The notes below the pieces were generated by a model. It ran no database searches. It was given only the letters and a program-made list of their open reading frames with translations, and had not been told where the DNA came from. A DNA stretch of 10,045 bases. Origin: Spirogloea muscicola (taxonomy: Eukaryota; Streptophyta; Zygnematophyceae; Spirogloeales; Spirogloeaceae). Each line of letters opens with the position of its first letter. Within the stretch, counting starts at the first letter, position 1. The stretch spans positions 430,988 through 441,032 of the forward strand of contig WELB01000018.1 in NCBI GenBank assembly GCA_009602725.1, written 5' to 3'. The translations under genes were made by a program, and so were the position numbers. This document shows, piece after piece, positions 1 to 6,747 of the stretch.

Positions 1-165
1 CTCATCACATGCAAAGTAGTTGACACGTAGAGACTGTTTCATGTGAATATGAGACTCAGAGCATGGCTTCAACATGTGTGCTAAAGAAGCCCATGCCTGC
101 AGAGCTAGCTAGCTACTCATCACTTCAGTCCTCAACATTTGACAACCATTGGCTTCCTCATGCAG
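1..165 (+). other. Intron of the A2M-like gene (3' portion)
   Basis: This stretch shows no coding pattern in the frame of the gene. It ends in a good acceptor: a candidate branch site (TTTGACAAC, 137-146) is followed by a TCCTCATGCAG acceptor at 155-165. The coding similarity starts right after it, so I read it as the tail of an intron whose donor lies outside the window. Confidence 0.65.
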
Positions 166-395
166 GCCGTGTTCCATCTCTCCGCACATGCTATTGGTGT
201 CGCTGTTTTGCACTTCAAGGCAGTCGTGGGGCACGAGGTCGAGGATCAAGTCGAAGCAAAAGTGCAGGTGGAAGCTTTGCATGAGAATGTGATGCACTCG
301 TCCAGCTTTGTAATGTCAGCCAGCGAGGAACGGCAAGAAGGCGTGGAGATCCCACCACCTCTTTCAGAGAGTGGAAAGTTGATTATCCGAGCAGG
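166..395 (+). CDS. A2M-like gene, exon a: macroglobulin domain before the TED
   Basis: The frame opens at GCC right after the TGCAG acceptor and runs to a GCAGG|GTAGTC donor at 396, leaving two bases of a codon. The peptide carries alternating hydrophobic beta strands typical of the macroglobulin domain preceding the TED: a HLSAHAIGVAVLHFKAVVG strand pair, then DQVEAKVQVEALHENV, then ESGKLIIRAG. In A2M proteins this region follows the pattern 'sAh..G.v.l...a..g...D.v...v.V'. Joined to the next exon the codon GG|G is restored and the sequence continues ...RAG-IGRQPAIDA..., as expected at the entry to the TED. Confidence 0.75.
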
Positions 396-3300
396 GTAGT
401 CTTCGCATGAACCAAATACCACCTGAGTTGAGCCGCAAACGAGCCATTCAATTAGGTGTATGCATTGGTGTACTCCATGTTTTGATGAGAATGCATTACA
501 GCAGCATAATCATGTTGATCTGACAACGTCTTTCCTTCAGGATTGGGAGGCAGCCAGCCATAGACGCAATCGCCCAGATGTTGGATTTACACGCCCCTGT
601 TCAAGATTGCATCTCCCATGAGTGGCTCATTGCTAAGCTGGCAGCTTCACTGTCAACGTCGGAGTACCTGCAAGGAAGTTCTCTGCTTGAGCTTGATGTT
701 CCTGAAAAGATATCCAGCAACCTGAGTGACTTGGTTGCAAGTGGTATGTACAAACCTTCTTGTTGGTACAAGCAGAACTTGGTCGCGATGAGTATCGTCC
801 TGCGATCCAAGAGTAGAAGCAACTTGGCTGGAGTGGTCACAACCCCTTCTGGCAAGCATGTTACTTGCTTAAAGTTCTGCAAATTGCTTTTCTTTGTCCA
901 GGGTCGCTCTGCTGGAGCTCCAGTCCTTGTGATGTGGGCTTTCAAGCTGTTGCCCTCTTCTTGCTGAGGCTGTTGGAACGTCTGAACTGCCCCTTGCTGA
1001 GCCCGTTGCTCAATGAGTACCTGCAACGGACGTGGCACGAGGGTCTCGTCCTGAGGTTGGAATCTTGTCACGAAGTTCAAGGCACCATGCGGATACGGCT
1101 CCTAGCGGAGGCGCGTCTCGCCCTTGGCACATCCTGGGTGTACAGAAGGCGCAGAGACAGAAGCCTCCGGAGAGATCTTGGCATGAGCCGTCTTCTTCAG
1201 CATGTGTCCCAGCTCTCAAACTTTCACAAAGCAGCACTTGGTCTTACTTTGTCAGCGTCCTTGGACGACTTCTACTCATCACTTTGGGCTTCAGAGCTAG
1301 CAAATATCATCACATCATTGCGAGCTGCTGTGAGAATCCAAGGCAGCACTGCATACATCACGGAGGGGTCCAACCAGCCTGCTTCCAGATCTGCTAATGC
1401 CATGGCGCTACTACTTTTCACCAAGGCAAAGTTGTCATTCGTGCTTCGCGCTCCGTGCATGTTGAAGTCATGCACAGGAGCCACCAAGTTCGAAGCATCC
1501 TTGCGTAGCTGCTTAGTGCTGCTCTCTTTGATCAGGGTCTCTGAGCAGCGTCTGTGATGTTGTGAATTCGGTGATTGCTTACTCAGGAAGTCCTGTGCAT
1601 TTTAGTTCGAATTCAATCTTAGTTTGATTCTTATGGAAGAGTTTGATCCTGGCTCAGAATGACCGCTCAAGGTGAGAGCCAGCTAACAAATACTCGTTTG
1701 CTGCAGCTCAATGGCACGGGAGACATAGAAGAGAAAATTGCAAATTACCTCTCTGCATATAGTTCCTTGGGAGGCCAAAACCTGGGAATCTACCGCGTCA
1801 GCCCTAGGGAGGCTTCCTTGTCCATTATAGCACTTGCATTGTACGACCAATGGAAGGGCAGTGTGAGCACTGATTTTCAGCTTGAAGCTGCTGTTGGGAA
1901 GAAGAAGTTATTGACGGCCTCCTTCAGGTTTGGAGGGAGCTCACCTCTGGTACAGAGATCGTTCTCCTTTCAGGAGGTTGGCTCAGCCAGGCCTAGCATA
2001 AAGTATCAGGCCAGTGGCAAGGGAGAGGTATGATCTCATTGTGCCGCTCTAATTGATGAAGTGTTCAAGCTGACATCATCATACCACCTTTTTAGCCCCT
2101 GCAGATTCAACATCATTCATGCCTACTGTGCGTGCAGGTATCTGTCACAACCACAGTCAGCTATGTGCCGCTGAAAGTCATCACCTTCCCTCTTTTCCGT
2201 GGGCTGGATGTAAGACGGGTAATCCAGAAGATAGATGTCTCAACAGGTGAAATCGTGCTGGAGGATCTTACCTGGGTGAGTGAAGTAGCAGCAACTCTCC
2301 AAGATGGTCTACAATCGGTTCATCCTCGTTGTTATTGTAGTCATGCTCAAGGCGGCTTCTTTAAGGCGGCTCAAGTTGTCAGACACCCAAGATGCGCTGC
2401 TTCTCCTCAGGTATCCAATAGAAGTGCATCGACCACCGGATTCTTTCATGACTGCAGGTGGAGGTTGGCTCAGTTCTACAAGTCACTGTCCAAATGACTA
2501 CCCTCGATGATATTGAAGGTCTGCAGCTGGTCGATAAGCTGCCTGGAGGTTGTGAACCTCTTTCCAATTATGGTGCCTCTGACGCACGAGATGGCCTTCC
2601 TGGCTCCCATGCTAAGTAAGTGCACACATGTCAAACTTAATCTGCGGCAGACGTGGAAGTCGCTCTTAACAGATTTTGTAGAGCATTTTCCTTTCCAGAG
2701 TGCAAGATGGATGTCTTCACTTCATGCAGCACTTCAATGGCTACCTACATTCTCGAGCTTCTGGGCACTCCGATCGACTGGGTATGCAATAAATAAGCTC
2801 AAGCCCATACGTCAAGCTTATGCAGGGGATTCGCTACGCCATGGTATGACGAGCAACAGATGACTATGTCTGCAGTTCGAGTGTCTAGTGGCTTTCTCAA
2901 GGCAGGCACATACACATACAGCTACAAGGCAGTAGCCACCACCGTCGGCCATTTCTCGCTTCCACCATGCCAGGCATCTCTTAAAGGCCAACCAGAGGTC
3001 ATGGGCCTTGCCCCAGGCGGCCAGTTTTGGATAGTGCCCATGCAGACTCGTCCAAACTCTCCTCCAATGAGCAGGCTGTTCCTTGTACCTTATCTCTGCC
3101 CCCACGACTGCAGGTCGAGGTTCCTTCCTTCAACTCAAGCTGGCTGCCAGCACTTGCATTTGAGGGATACAATTAGGCGGTTGTTTCGTTGCTTGAGCCC
3201 CGCTCCTTTTATGTGCGACTCGCGGAAATCACATGCCTGCGCAGTGCGTTAAGAGTGGCTGCCCGTATCCTGTTGCTGTGGCTGGTGCAGTGGCCACGGA

Positions 3301-3594
3301 GTCTGTAACGGGCTCACCAACAAATGCATCTGCGATAAGTCCTTCCAAGGTGCAGATTGTGCCAACATGCAAAAGCCCAGCTTGATGATGCGGTTGCTCA
3401 CACGGGACAATCTGGATATGAGTGGCCTCAAAGAAGGAGGTCAGGACGAAGAGATATACCACTTCATGATCTTTTCCTCTGGCATGGTGGTCATACTGGC
3501 GGCCTACTTGTTCTACAAGGGGGCAAAGCAGGCTTGGCGTATTTGGCGAAAGCGAACTGGCTTACGCCAAAAAAGGACTCGTACCCTGTGGTGA
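166..3594 (+). CDS. Alpha-2-macroglobulin family protein, C-terminal half, probably membrane-anchored (5' partial, multi-exon)
   Basis: The gene enters the window already inside its coding part. Conceptual splicing gives, in order, a macroglobulin-type beta domain, an alpha-helical TED-like domain, a beta linker, a bacterial-type C-terminal macroglobulin domain (ending with the pattern aGtYtYsY...G.FslPP...QPEvmG), an EGF-like module and a transmembrane helix. A2M proteins are large secreted or envelope protease traps and opsonins; the thioester member binds targets covalently. Here no CGEQ-type thioester is seen, so a non-covalent trap or adhesion role is an inference. The start codon and N-terminal domains lie upstream of base 1. 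Six exon borders are well supported by phase; the 3' end of exon 3, the segment 3034-3290 and the true stop are not. Codon use and splice sites look normal, but an in-frame TAG at 3174-3176 leaves open that the 3' part is misassembled or decayed. Confidence 0.8.
396..540 (+). other. Intron (145 nt)
   Basis: GT-AG intron: donor GG|GTAGTC, acceptor TTTCCTTCAG with a pyrimidine tract. The flanking exons join in phase (2+1). Confidence 0.75.
541..743 (+). CDS. A2M-like gene, exon b: start of the TED-like helical domain
   Basis: Open from the CAG acceptor at 540 in the phase left by exon a, ending at an AGTG|GTATGT donor. It encodes the first helices of the TED: GRQPAIDAIAQMLDLHAP, then SHEWLIAKLAASLSTSEYL, then a Leu-rich third segment (LLELDVPEKISSNLSDLVASG). 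In thioester A2M proteins a motif of the type GC.EQ lies near the TED entry. Here the nearest candidate is a single Cys at 608-610 in the context QDCISHE, so the reactive Cys-Glu-Gln arrangement is absent. That agrees with a thioester-free A2M, but I cannot rule out that the motif lies in another exon form. Confidence 0.75.
744..901 (+). other. Intron (158 nt)
   Basis: Donor G|GTATGT, acceptor TTTCTTTGTCCAG. Phase 1 on both sides; the join reads ...LVASG-SLCWSS.... Confidence 0.7.
902..1425 (+). CDS. A2M-like gene, exon c: body of the TED-like domain (3' border uncertain)
   Basis: A long open frame in the phase set by exon b. It encodes helical hairpins in the style of a TED: ALFLLRLLERLNCPLLSPLL, LLAEARLALGTSWVY, SQLSNFHKAALGLTL, and LANIITSLRAAVRIQGSTAY followed by an ANAMALLLFTK helix. 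The pattern 'l...l...vr.qG.tAY......anAlaLl' is typical of A2M TEDs. The end is ambiguous. A GC donor (ACC AAG|GCAAAG) at 1426 or a GT donor (CAGG|GTCTCT) at 1537 both leave phase 0, as the next exon requires. The similarity fades after about 1425, which favours the first. No frameshift is needed. Confidence 0.65.
1636..1667 (+). other. 16S rRNA 5'-end fragment inside an A2M intron
   Basis: Bases 1638-1657 read AGAGTTTGATCCTGGCTCAG, an exact 20-nt match to the universal bacterial 27F priming site at the 5' end of 16S rRNA. The match extends on both sides: GA before, AATGA then CGCT after, so 31 of 32 bases (only 1663 differs, C for A) fit common bacterial 16S. It then stops, and the following bases are not the usual GGCGG. 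It sits 40 nt before the acceptor at 1706. No further rRNA sequence is visible around it, so it is a micro-fragment and not an rRNA gene. Confidence 0.8.
1707..2027 (+). CDS. A2M-like gene, exon d: end of TED and beta-sandwich linker
   Basis: Starts after a TTTGCTGCAG acceptor and ends at GGAGAG|GTATGA; both ends are phase 0, 107 codons. The first part (NGTGDIEEKIANYLSAYSSL) is the A2M pattern 'i..KlanYl'. SPREASLSIIALALYDQWKGS matches the last TED helix ('t...a..alaLa.Yd...gs'). The remainder is beta-rich (FQLEAAVGKKKLLTASFRFG, ARPSIKYQASGKGE), like the CUB-type or macroglobulin linker with the 'f.a.GtGe.sv' turn. An ATG at 1659 is only an intronic triplet in the same frame and not a start. 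Confidence 0.8.
2028..2137 (+). other. Intron (110 nt)
   Basis: Donor GAG|GTATGA, acceptor TGCGTGCAG, phase 0. Splicing joins SGKGE to VSVTTTVSYVP, a typical A2M turn. Confidence 0.8.
2138..2275 (+). CDS. A2M-like gene, exon e: start of the C-terminal macroglobulin domain
   Basis: Exactly 46 codons between a TGCAG acceptor and a CCTGG|GTGAGT donor, phase 0 at both ends. The peptide VSVTTTVSYVPLKVI leads into PLFRGLDVRRVIQKID and GEIVLEDLTW. This is the bacterial-type A2M pattern 'y.p.....rGl.v.R.y..ld..G..v..l' that opens the C-terminal macroglobulin domain. Confidence 0.85.
2276..2457 (+). other. Intron (182 nt)
   Basis: Donor TGG|GTGAGT (near consensus), acceptor CATGACTGCAG, phase 0. Confidence 0.8.
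2458..2615 (+). CDS. A2M-like gene, exon f: middle of the C-terminal macroglobulin domain
   Basis: Reads VEVGSVLQVTVQMTTLDDI, then EGLQLVDKLPGGCEPL, then SNYGASDARDGLPGSHA and two leftover bases at a near-consensus AA|GTAAGT donor (2616). The pattern 'vevGs.l.V.v..tt.ddl..l.v.D.lPGG.Epl' is the strongest A2M signature in the window. It follows exon e with no gap in the pattern: ...LEDLTW-VEVGS.... Confidence 0.85.
2616..2825 (+). other. Intron (210 nt)
   Basis: Donor AA|GTAAGT, acceptor CAAGCTTATGCAG. The join of two leftover bases with G2826 gives Lys and restores the frame. A possible internal 83-nt exon (2699-2781) would break that phase. Confidence 0.7.
2826..3033 (+). CDS. A2M-like gene, exon g: end of the C-terminal macroglobulin domain
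   Basis: In phase with exon f it reads GFATPWYDEQQMTMSAVRVS, then LKAGTYTYSYKAVATTVGHF, SLPPCQASLKGQPEVMGL and PGGQFWI. The spacing 'yDe........l.AGtYtYsY.a.att.G.F.lPP..a....PEvmG' is the hallmark of the bacterial-type C-terminal A2M domain, conserved from bacteria to green algae. The 3' border is unsure: the frame stays open to 3252, but the similarity ends near 3033, where ATA|GTGCCC is a weak donor in phase 0. Confidence 0.75.
3114..3252 (+). other. Unresolved segment between the A2M domain and the EGF exon
   Basis: A good CACGACTGCAG acceptor ends at 3113. Phase 0 from there gives VEVPSFNSSWLPALAFEGYN and then a TAG (3174-3176), after which the same frame stays protein-like (SLLEPRSFYVRLAEITCLRS). 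Reading through would give one continuous exon; as it stands the frame is broken. Possible explanations are an unrecognised small intron, a sequencing error, stop reassignment, or a real stop giving a soluble isoform. I cannot decide. Confidence 0.35.
3256..3594 (+). CDS. A2M-like gene, terminal exon: EGF-like module, transmembrane helix, basic tail
   Basis: From 3253 the frame is open to a TGA at 3592-3594; the exon probably begins at 3256 or, with the better acceptor GCTGGTGCAG, at 3291. It encodes CSGHGVCNGLTNKCICD and then FQGADC, a clear EGF-like (tenascin-type) module with paired cysteines. It continues through an acidic linker (GGQDEE) to a hydrophobic helix IYHFMIFSSGMVVILAAYLF (3454-3513), then KGAKQAWRIWRKR and a Lys/Arg-rich end. 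The positive-inside rule predicts the EGF and A2M domains outside and the basic tail in the cytosol. The tail may be longer: a GT at 3590-3591 could splice on into downstream exons. Confidence 0.7.
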   Translation, partial: WLPVSCCCGWCSGHGVCNGLTNKCICDKSFQGADCANMQKPSLMMRLLTRDNLDMSGLKEGGQDEEIYHFMIFSSGMVVILAAYLFYKGAKQAWRIWRKRTGLRQKRTRTLW

Positions 3595-4174
3595 ATCTGT
3601 TTCTTCTCAGCGTGCTTGCCTACATGACGCTGCAAGAATGTTGGTAGGAGTCTAAGCAAAACAAGGTGCTGGGAACCTCCATACTCTAGCAGAGTGTTAT
3701 GCAAATAACAGTCGCCTGGAGGCATATGCAGATTGTCGTCATTACAATCAGCCATAGACCAAGAAAGTGGCATATAGATGGTGAGGTCATTTTGCAGATC
3801 TGCATAGGGTGCAAGACTTCCATTCATGTCTGTCATGTTTTACTTACCTGCCGGCCGAAGTTTCCCCTTCGACTTGTGCAATTGCAGAGCAGATATGAAG
3901 AACTTTTAAGTCATACTCAAGGCAAGTTACTTGCACAGTGATATACGGCAGCAAATGAAGTGTCGCAGCTTGCCGGGTTTCATCATTTGGCCACCATGAA
4001 GCTTCATAGTGGAGTGGAGTTGGACAAGCAGGAGACCAAGGTGGCGGCTGCAAGTAAGGCTGCAAGTCGGGTGTATTCCTTTCTCCTCTGTGGCCAGATT
4101 TGTAGAATCCAGTCAAGACGGAGGCAGTCTGCCGGTCCTGTGGAGAAGGCCAAACGGCCAGCTAAGTTGTCAGG
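3595..4174 (+). other. 3' UTR or distal exons/introns of the A2M-like gene
   Basis: No recognisable protein. There are splice-like signals: a CAATTGCAG acceptor at about 3887 followed by a short open stretch (SRYEELLSHTQ), a CTGCAA|GTAAGG donor at about 4053, and a TTGTCAG acceptor ending at 4173. A 12-nt imperfect tandem duplication (GCTGCAAGTAAG / GCTGCAAGTCGG) lies near 4045. These could be distal exons encoding a longer cytosolic tail, or chance signals in a 3' UTR. Confidence 0.3.
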
Positions 4175-4375
4175 AGTGAGGAAGACAAGAAGCGGCGCCA
4201 GCAGCAGCTGTCAGGGCCAGTTGCGATGGCACAGTTTCGTGAGTTGCGAGCTCTTGAAAGAGATCTTGGGGGCTCGGTGGCTCGAATTGCACCGGCTTGT
4301 GGTCGCGTTAACAACAGCTCTTCCAATGTAAGAGAAATTGCTCGCTCACAGAGAGAAGGCGCGCGGGGCGCATGA
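4175..4375 (+). CDS. Possible last exon, hydrophilic charged peptide (unrecognised)
   Basis: After the TTGTCAG acceptor a frame of 66 codons runs to a TGA at 4373-4375. It begins SEEDKKRRQQQLSGPVAMAQ and ends REIARSQREGARGA. It is strongly charged with no hydrophobic stretch, so it would suit a cytosolic tail or a nuclear protein end. An AATAAA lies 56 nt after the stop. The upstream exon cannot be fixed, since the candidate donors leave a mismatched phase or a stop. I do not recognise the family; it may be chance. Confidence 0.25.
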   Translation, partial: SEEDKKRRQQQLSGPVAMAQFRELRALERDLGGSVARIAPACGRVNNSSSNVREIARSQREGARGA

Positions 4376-4430
4376 AATGAAATGGAGGCCAATTCAAGCC
4401 GATACATTGTTCAGGCAGAGTCTAGGGCAA

Positions 4431-4436
4431 AATAAA
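4431..4436 (+). terminator. Candidate polyadenylation signal AATAAA
   Basis: AATAAA hexamer downstream of the last open frame on this strand, followed within 50 nt by the start of the repeat-rich region. Chlorophyte genes often use TGTAA instead; none follows the 3594 stop until 4327, which is inside the open frame. Confidence 0.3.
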
Positions 4437-4486
4437 CAGGGTTACATAATACGGAGACCTAAACTAAGGTGCCTAAGGTGACATCA

Positions 4487-4637
4487 GTACCCACGGGTGA
4501 GCACAAACAAATCCGACAAGCTAACTTGGGGAGCTGGAGCGCCGCCACGAAAGCCGGAGGCCTGACTTAGAGCGCGCCCTGCACGTTGATGAAGAGCCAA
4601 TGCTTGCGAGCGCTGCAAACTAAGTGAGAGCCGCATT
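4487..4637 (-). repeat. Exon-like repeat module, copy A
   Basis: On the minus strand it begins ATGCGGCTCTCACTTAG, passes an AGTTTGCAG acceptor and encodes SQALALHQRAGRALSQASGF, then RGGAPAPQ, SLSDLFVLTRGY. Four other copies in the window share this order. Compared with copy E, nine codon differences are synonymous (for example AGT/AGC, CCA/CCG, CAA/CAG, GAT/GAC). Confidence 0.8.
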
Positions 4638-4758
4638 CTGTAATATGCAACTAAGGCCTGCGGAATGCTGGAGTGGCTCAAGCTGCCCCCCCGACCTCGA
4701 CGCGCCGCATCAACCAGCCCGGCCAGATGCTGGATCAGGGAGGACCATTTTACAGAGG

Positions 4759-4812
4759 GTGGGGGCTAGGAAAGGCCAGCCCAAAGAGAATGGACAAGGC
4801 TCAAAGAGCCGC
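4759..4812 (+). repeat. Foldback repeat family, copy 1
   Basis: Contains GGGGGCTAGGAAAGGCCAGC then CCAAAGAGAATGGACAAGG. This shares the core 'GGGGGCAAGGGCTGnGAAAAGCCAGCCCAAAAAGAAT' with the copies near 7576, 9230 and, inverted, near 5824, 8011 and 9026. Confidence 0.7.
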
Positions 4813-5024
4813 AAGCCGCCTAACGCACACAGCTATGCACGAGACTACTGCGGAGGGGAGCTTACTAACCCCGACTTAGCAGCAGCAAGTCGGAGTAACT
4901 CGCGAGAATGAATGTAATGAAAAACAGATCATGAAAAAAGGTCCAAAGAGCCGTTAAGTCTTGCTGGCCGCAAGGGACGCAGGCTGACCTGAAGAACACG
5001 GGCACTGTGGCCCTGATGTGCCGC

Positions 5025-5125
5025 ATGCGGCCCTCAATCTTCCCTGCAGTGTTCCTTGGCTCACGCCTTGCATCTGCGTGCTGGCCGTGCCCTGGCTGCC
5101 GCCTCCGCCTATCGGCAGAGAAATA
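5025..5125 (+). repeat. Exon-like repeat module, copy B (3' truncated)
   Basis: Starts with ATGCGGCCCTCAATCTTCC, has the acceptor CCCTGCAG ending at 5049, then encodes AHALHLRAGRALAAASAYRQ. It is nearly the same as copy D over the first 20 codons; six of nine codon differences there are synonymous. The similarity stops after about 5120, just before a short palindrome. Confidence 0.75.
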
Positions 5126-5168
5126 CGTGTACAAGAGATGGAGGCCCTGAGTGGCCGAGTACTGGGGC

Positions 5169-5190
5169 ATGCACATCTACAGATGTGCAT
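5169..5190. repeat. Perfect 10-bp palindrome arms
   Basis: ATGCACATCT (5169-5178), a 2-nt centre AC, and AGATGTGCAT (5181-5190). It lies between copy B (plus) and copy C (minus) of the exon-like module and could mark an inversion junction or form a hairpin. Confidence 0.7.
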
Positions 5191-5217
5191 CACCTGCTGC
5201 TAAGCCGACCCGCTCTG

Positions 5218-5350
5218 TTACCACGGGTCAGCAAGTATAGTTCACTTATTTCTGTCTGAAAACCGGACAGCACATTCCAAACCCTTCTGCCACCATCCAG
5301 TGTTTGTCCAGCTGTCTGTTGCAAAGCCTGAGCCCGAGCTGGCTGCAAAC
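5218..5350 (-). repeat. Exon-like repeat module, copy C (divergent)
   Basis: On the minus strand a GTTTGCAG acceptor is followed by ARAQALQQTAGQTL and, after an insertion-like segment, ISELYLLTRGN. The two ends align with the other copies (QALxLHQRAGRAL and LSDLYVLTRGY); the middle does not. Confidence 0.5.
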
Positions 5351-5439
5351 AGGAGCTGACACATGAGGGCGCAAGAACGACAGATGTGCTGCCGGCAAGC
5401 CCATCCTCTACCCGGAAGTGCATCCTCACGGCGTGCATA

Positions 5440-5765
5440 GTCTAGAATAGCAGTAAGTTTGAGTAGAGTATGGGACTGAGGACCTATGACCCAAAGATGT
5501 CGATTGCGGCTTGTAGGTGGTCATTGCAGCGGAGGAGGCCGTAGTACTTGTGTATAAGAGGAATGCAATGCGGCTGCTAGTAGCATCTCCGACTTTTGGC
5601 TCTTGACTCGCGTTTGAAGTGTAACGATCATACCCCTGTACACACAGTTAAGGGTCAGAGCGTCCTTATTGACTTCGGTCATAGGGAAAGTAAGGGGCAA
5701 ACCTCCTACACAATGTAGCGCCAGCGAACACAGAGCAGCGAAGTCTTACACTGAAGGCACCACTA
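5440..5765. other. Gene-free stretch
   Basis: No open frame with domain-like content, no RNA gene and no clear repeat were seen on either strand. Confidence 0.4.
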
Positions 5766-5771
5766 GCAGGT

Positions 5772-5813
5772 GGTGACGTCACCTGTGACGACATCACATG
5801 TGACGATGTGACG
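5772..5813. promoter_or_regulatory. TGACGTCA palindrome with clustered TGTGACG repeats
   Basis: GGTGACGTCACC (5772-5783) is a perfect 12-bp palindrome containing TGACGTCA, the classic bZIP (CRE/ATF or plant TGA-type) site. It is followed by TGTGACG at 5784-5790, 5799-5805 and 5807-5813, that is four (G/T)GTGACG units in 42 bp. This is either a bZIP-bound regulatory cluster or a small degenerate tandem repeat. No gene start is recognised close by, so the target is unknown. Confidence 0.45.
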
Positions 5814-5823
5814 GCAGCTTTAG

Positions 5824-5862
5824 CCTGTCCATTCTTTTCAGACTGGCTTTTCACAGCCCTTT
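5824..5862 (-). repeat. Foldback repeat family, copy 2
   Basis: The minus strand reads AGGGCTGTGAAAAGCCAGTC followed by TGAAAAGAATGGACAGG, matching the family core with one changed base in the CCAGCCC arm. Confidence 0.7.
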
Positions 5863-5869
5863 CTTTTCT

Positions 5870-6689
5870 CAGCCCTCACTCCCTTTGGATGAGCTTACGT
5901 TAGAACTGCCTGACCAACCGAATATCACCTGTTTTCGGTGGACTGTCTGCATGTTAGCATGTAATCAAGGCCGGCAGCAGTCTAGAAGTGGAAGTTGATT
6001 TTGTGCTCACTGTCAAATTTTGTGTTACTTATCATTAATGCTTTTTGTTCGCTTTTCTCTGCTCCTGCGTTGAGGACTGATCATTGACCTGATCGGCAGA
6101 CTCGAGTACACCACAGAAGCCCTGCAACCGACAACACTGCCAAGTGATATGTTGGTAGAAGGAATCTGGTGGACTGATCAAGCAACCTCCATTCCCTTTG
6201 TGCACGGAGTCACACTGCCGGCGGCCAGTTCGCGGTAGACCTGCAAGCCATCTATAGAACAAAACCACCAAGAGGTTCGTGCGTCACGCCACCTTAGGTG
6301 CAACAGCACTTGCAAGCTGGTGTGTTGTCTACATGTGTGTGTCAGCCAGCCTACGGCCGACTGTCTGTGTGCTGTTGAGGTTGCTGTAGGAGCTTGCTTG
6401 GCTTGCTTGTGCTGTGCTTTGATGGTAGCAGCAGTGCCGGAGCTGCAGCAAGTGCAGGACTGGCCAATGCTCCCCTAGGGCAAGAGTACGTGCAAGATAT
6501 CTTGCGGACTGGACGCGGATGAAGAGGGCGTATCCCGTGGGAGCCTTGCGGTGCCCACTCTGCCATCGGGTCGATCGTTTTCACCTGTCGGTGAAGGAAA
6601 GCTCCTCGACATGACTCAGCGCACATGAGAGCAGCTTCAGCACCCGGGAGAAGAGAACATCGATGGTGGAGCTCCTCCCGGTTATGTCC
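5870..6689. other. Gene-free stretch
   Basis: AT-richer DNA to about 6060, then mixed sequence. Open frames on either strand are short and of biased composition. No splice-linked coding pattern, RNA gene or repeat of the two families was seen. Confidence 0.4.
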
Positions 6690-6714
6690 CTGCTGCTGCT
6701 GCTCCTGGTGCTCG

Positions 6715-6746
<32 letters not shown>
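6690..6746. repeat. CTG trinucleotide repeat
   Basis: Four CTG units at 6690-6701, a short interruption, then ten perfect CTG units at 6717-6746. On the minus strand it would encode Gln, and a minus frame (6351-6755) contains this run, but nothing else in that frame looks like a protein. Confidence 0.9.

Positions 6747-6747
<1 letters not shown>

Noticed and set aside
1659-1661. ATG as a gene start
   Set aside because: It lies in an intron next to the 16S-like piece; the A2M pattern needs upstream exons.
1-1706. A bacterial contaminant or rRNA operon, suggested by the 27F match
   Set aside because: Only about 32 nt match and the flanks are a spliced eukaryotic gene.
2699-2781. Possible 83-nt internal exon of the A2M-like gene
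   Set aside because: It has a CTTTCCAG acceptor and a GG|GTATGC donor, but 83 nt is not a multiple of three. Including it breaks the phase that direct joining of 2615 to 2826 preserves.
4484-4681. Minus-strand small gene
   Set aside because: It is copy A of the dispersed exon-like module, with an acceptor inside the frame, so it is treated as a repeat and not as a standalone gene.
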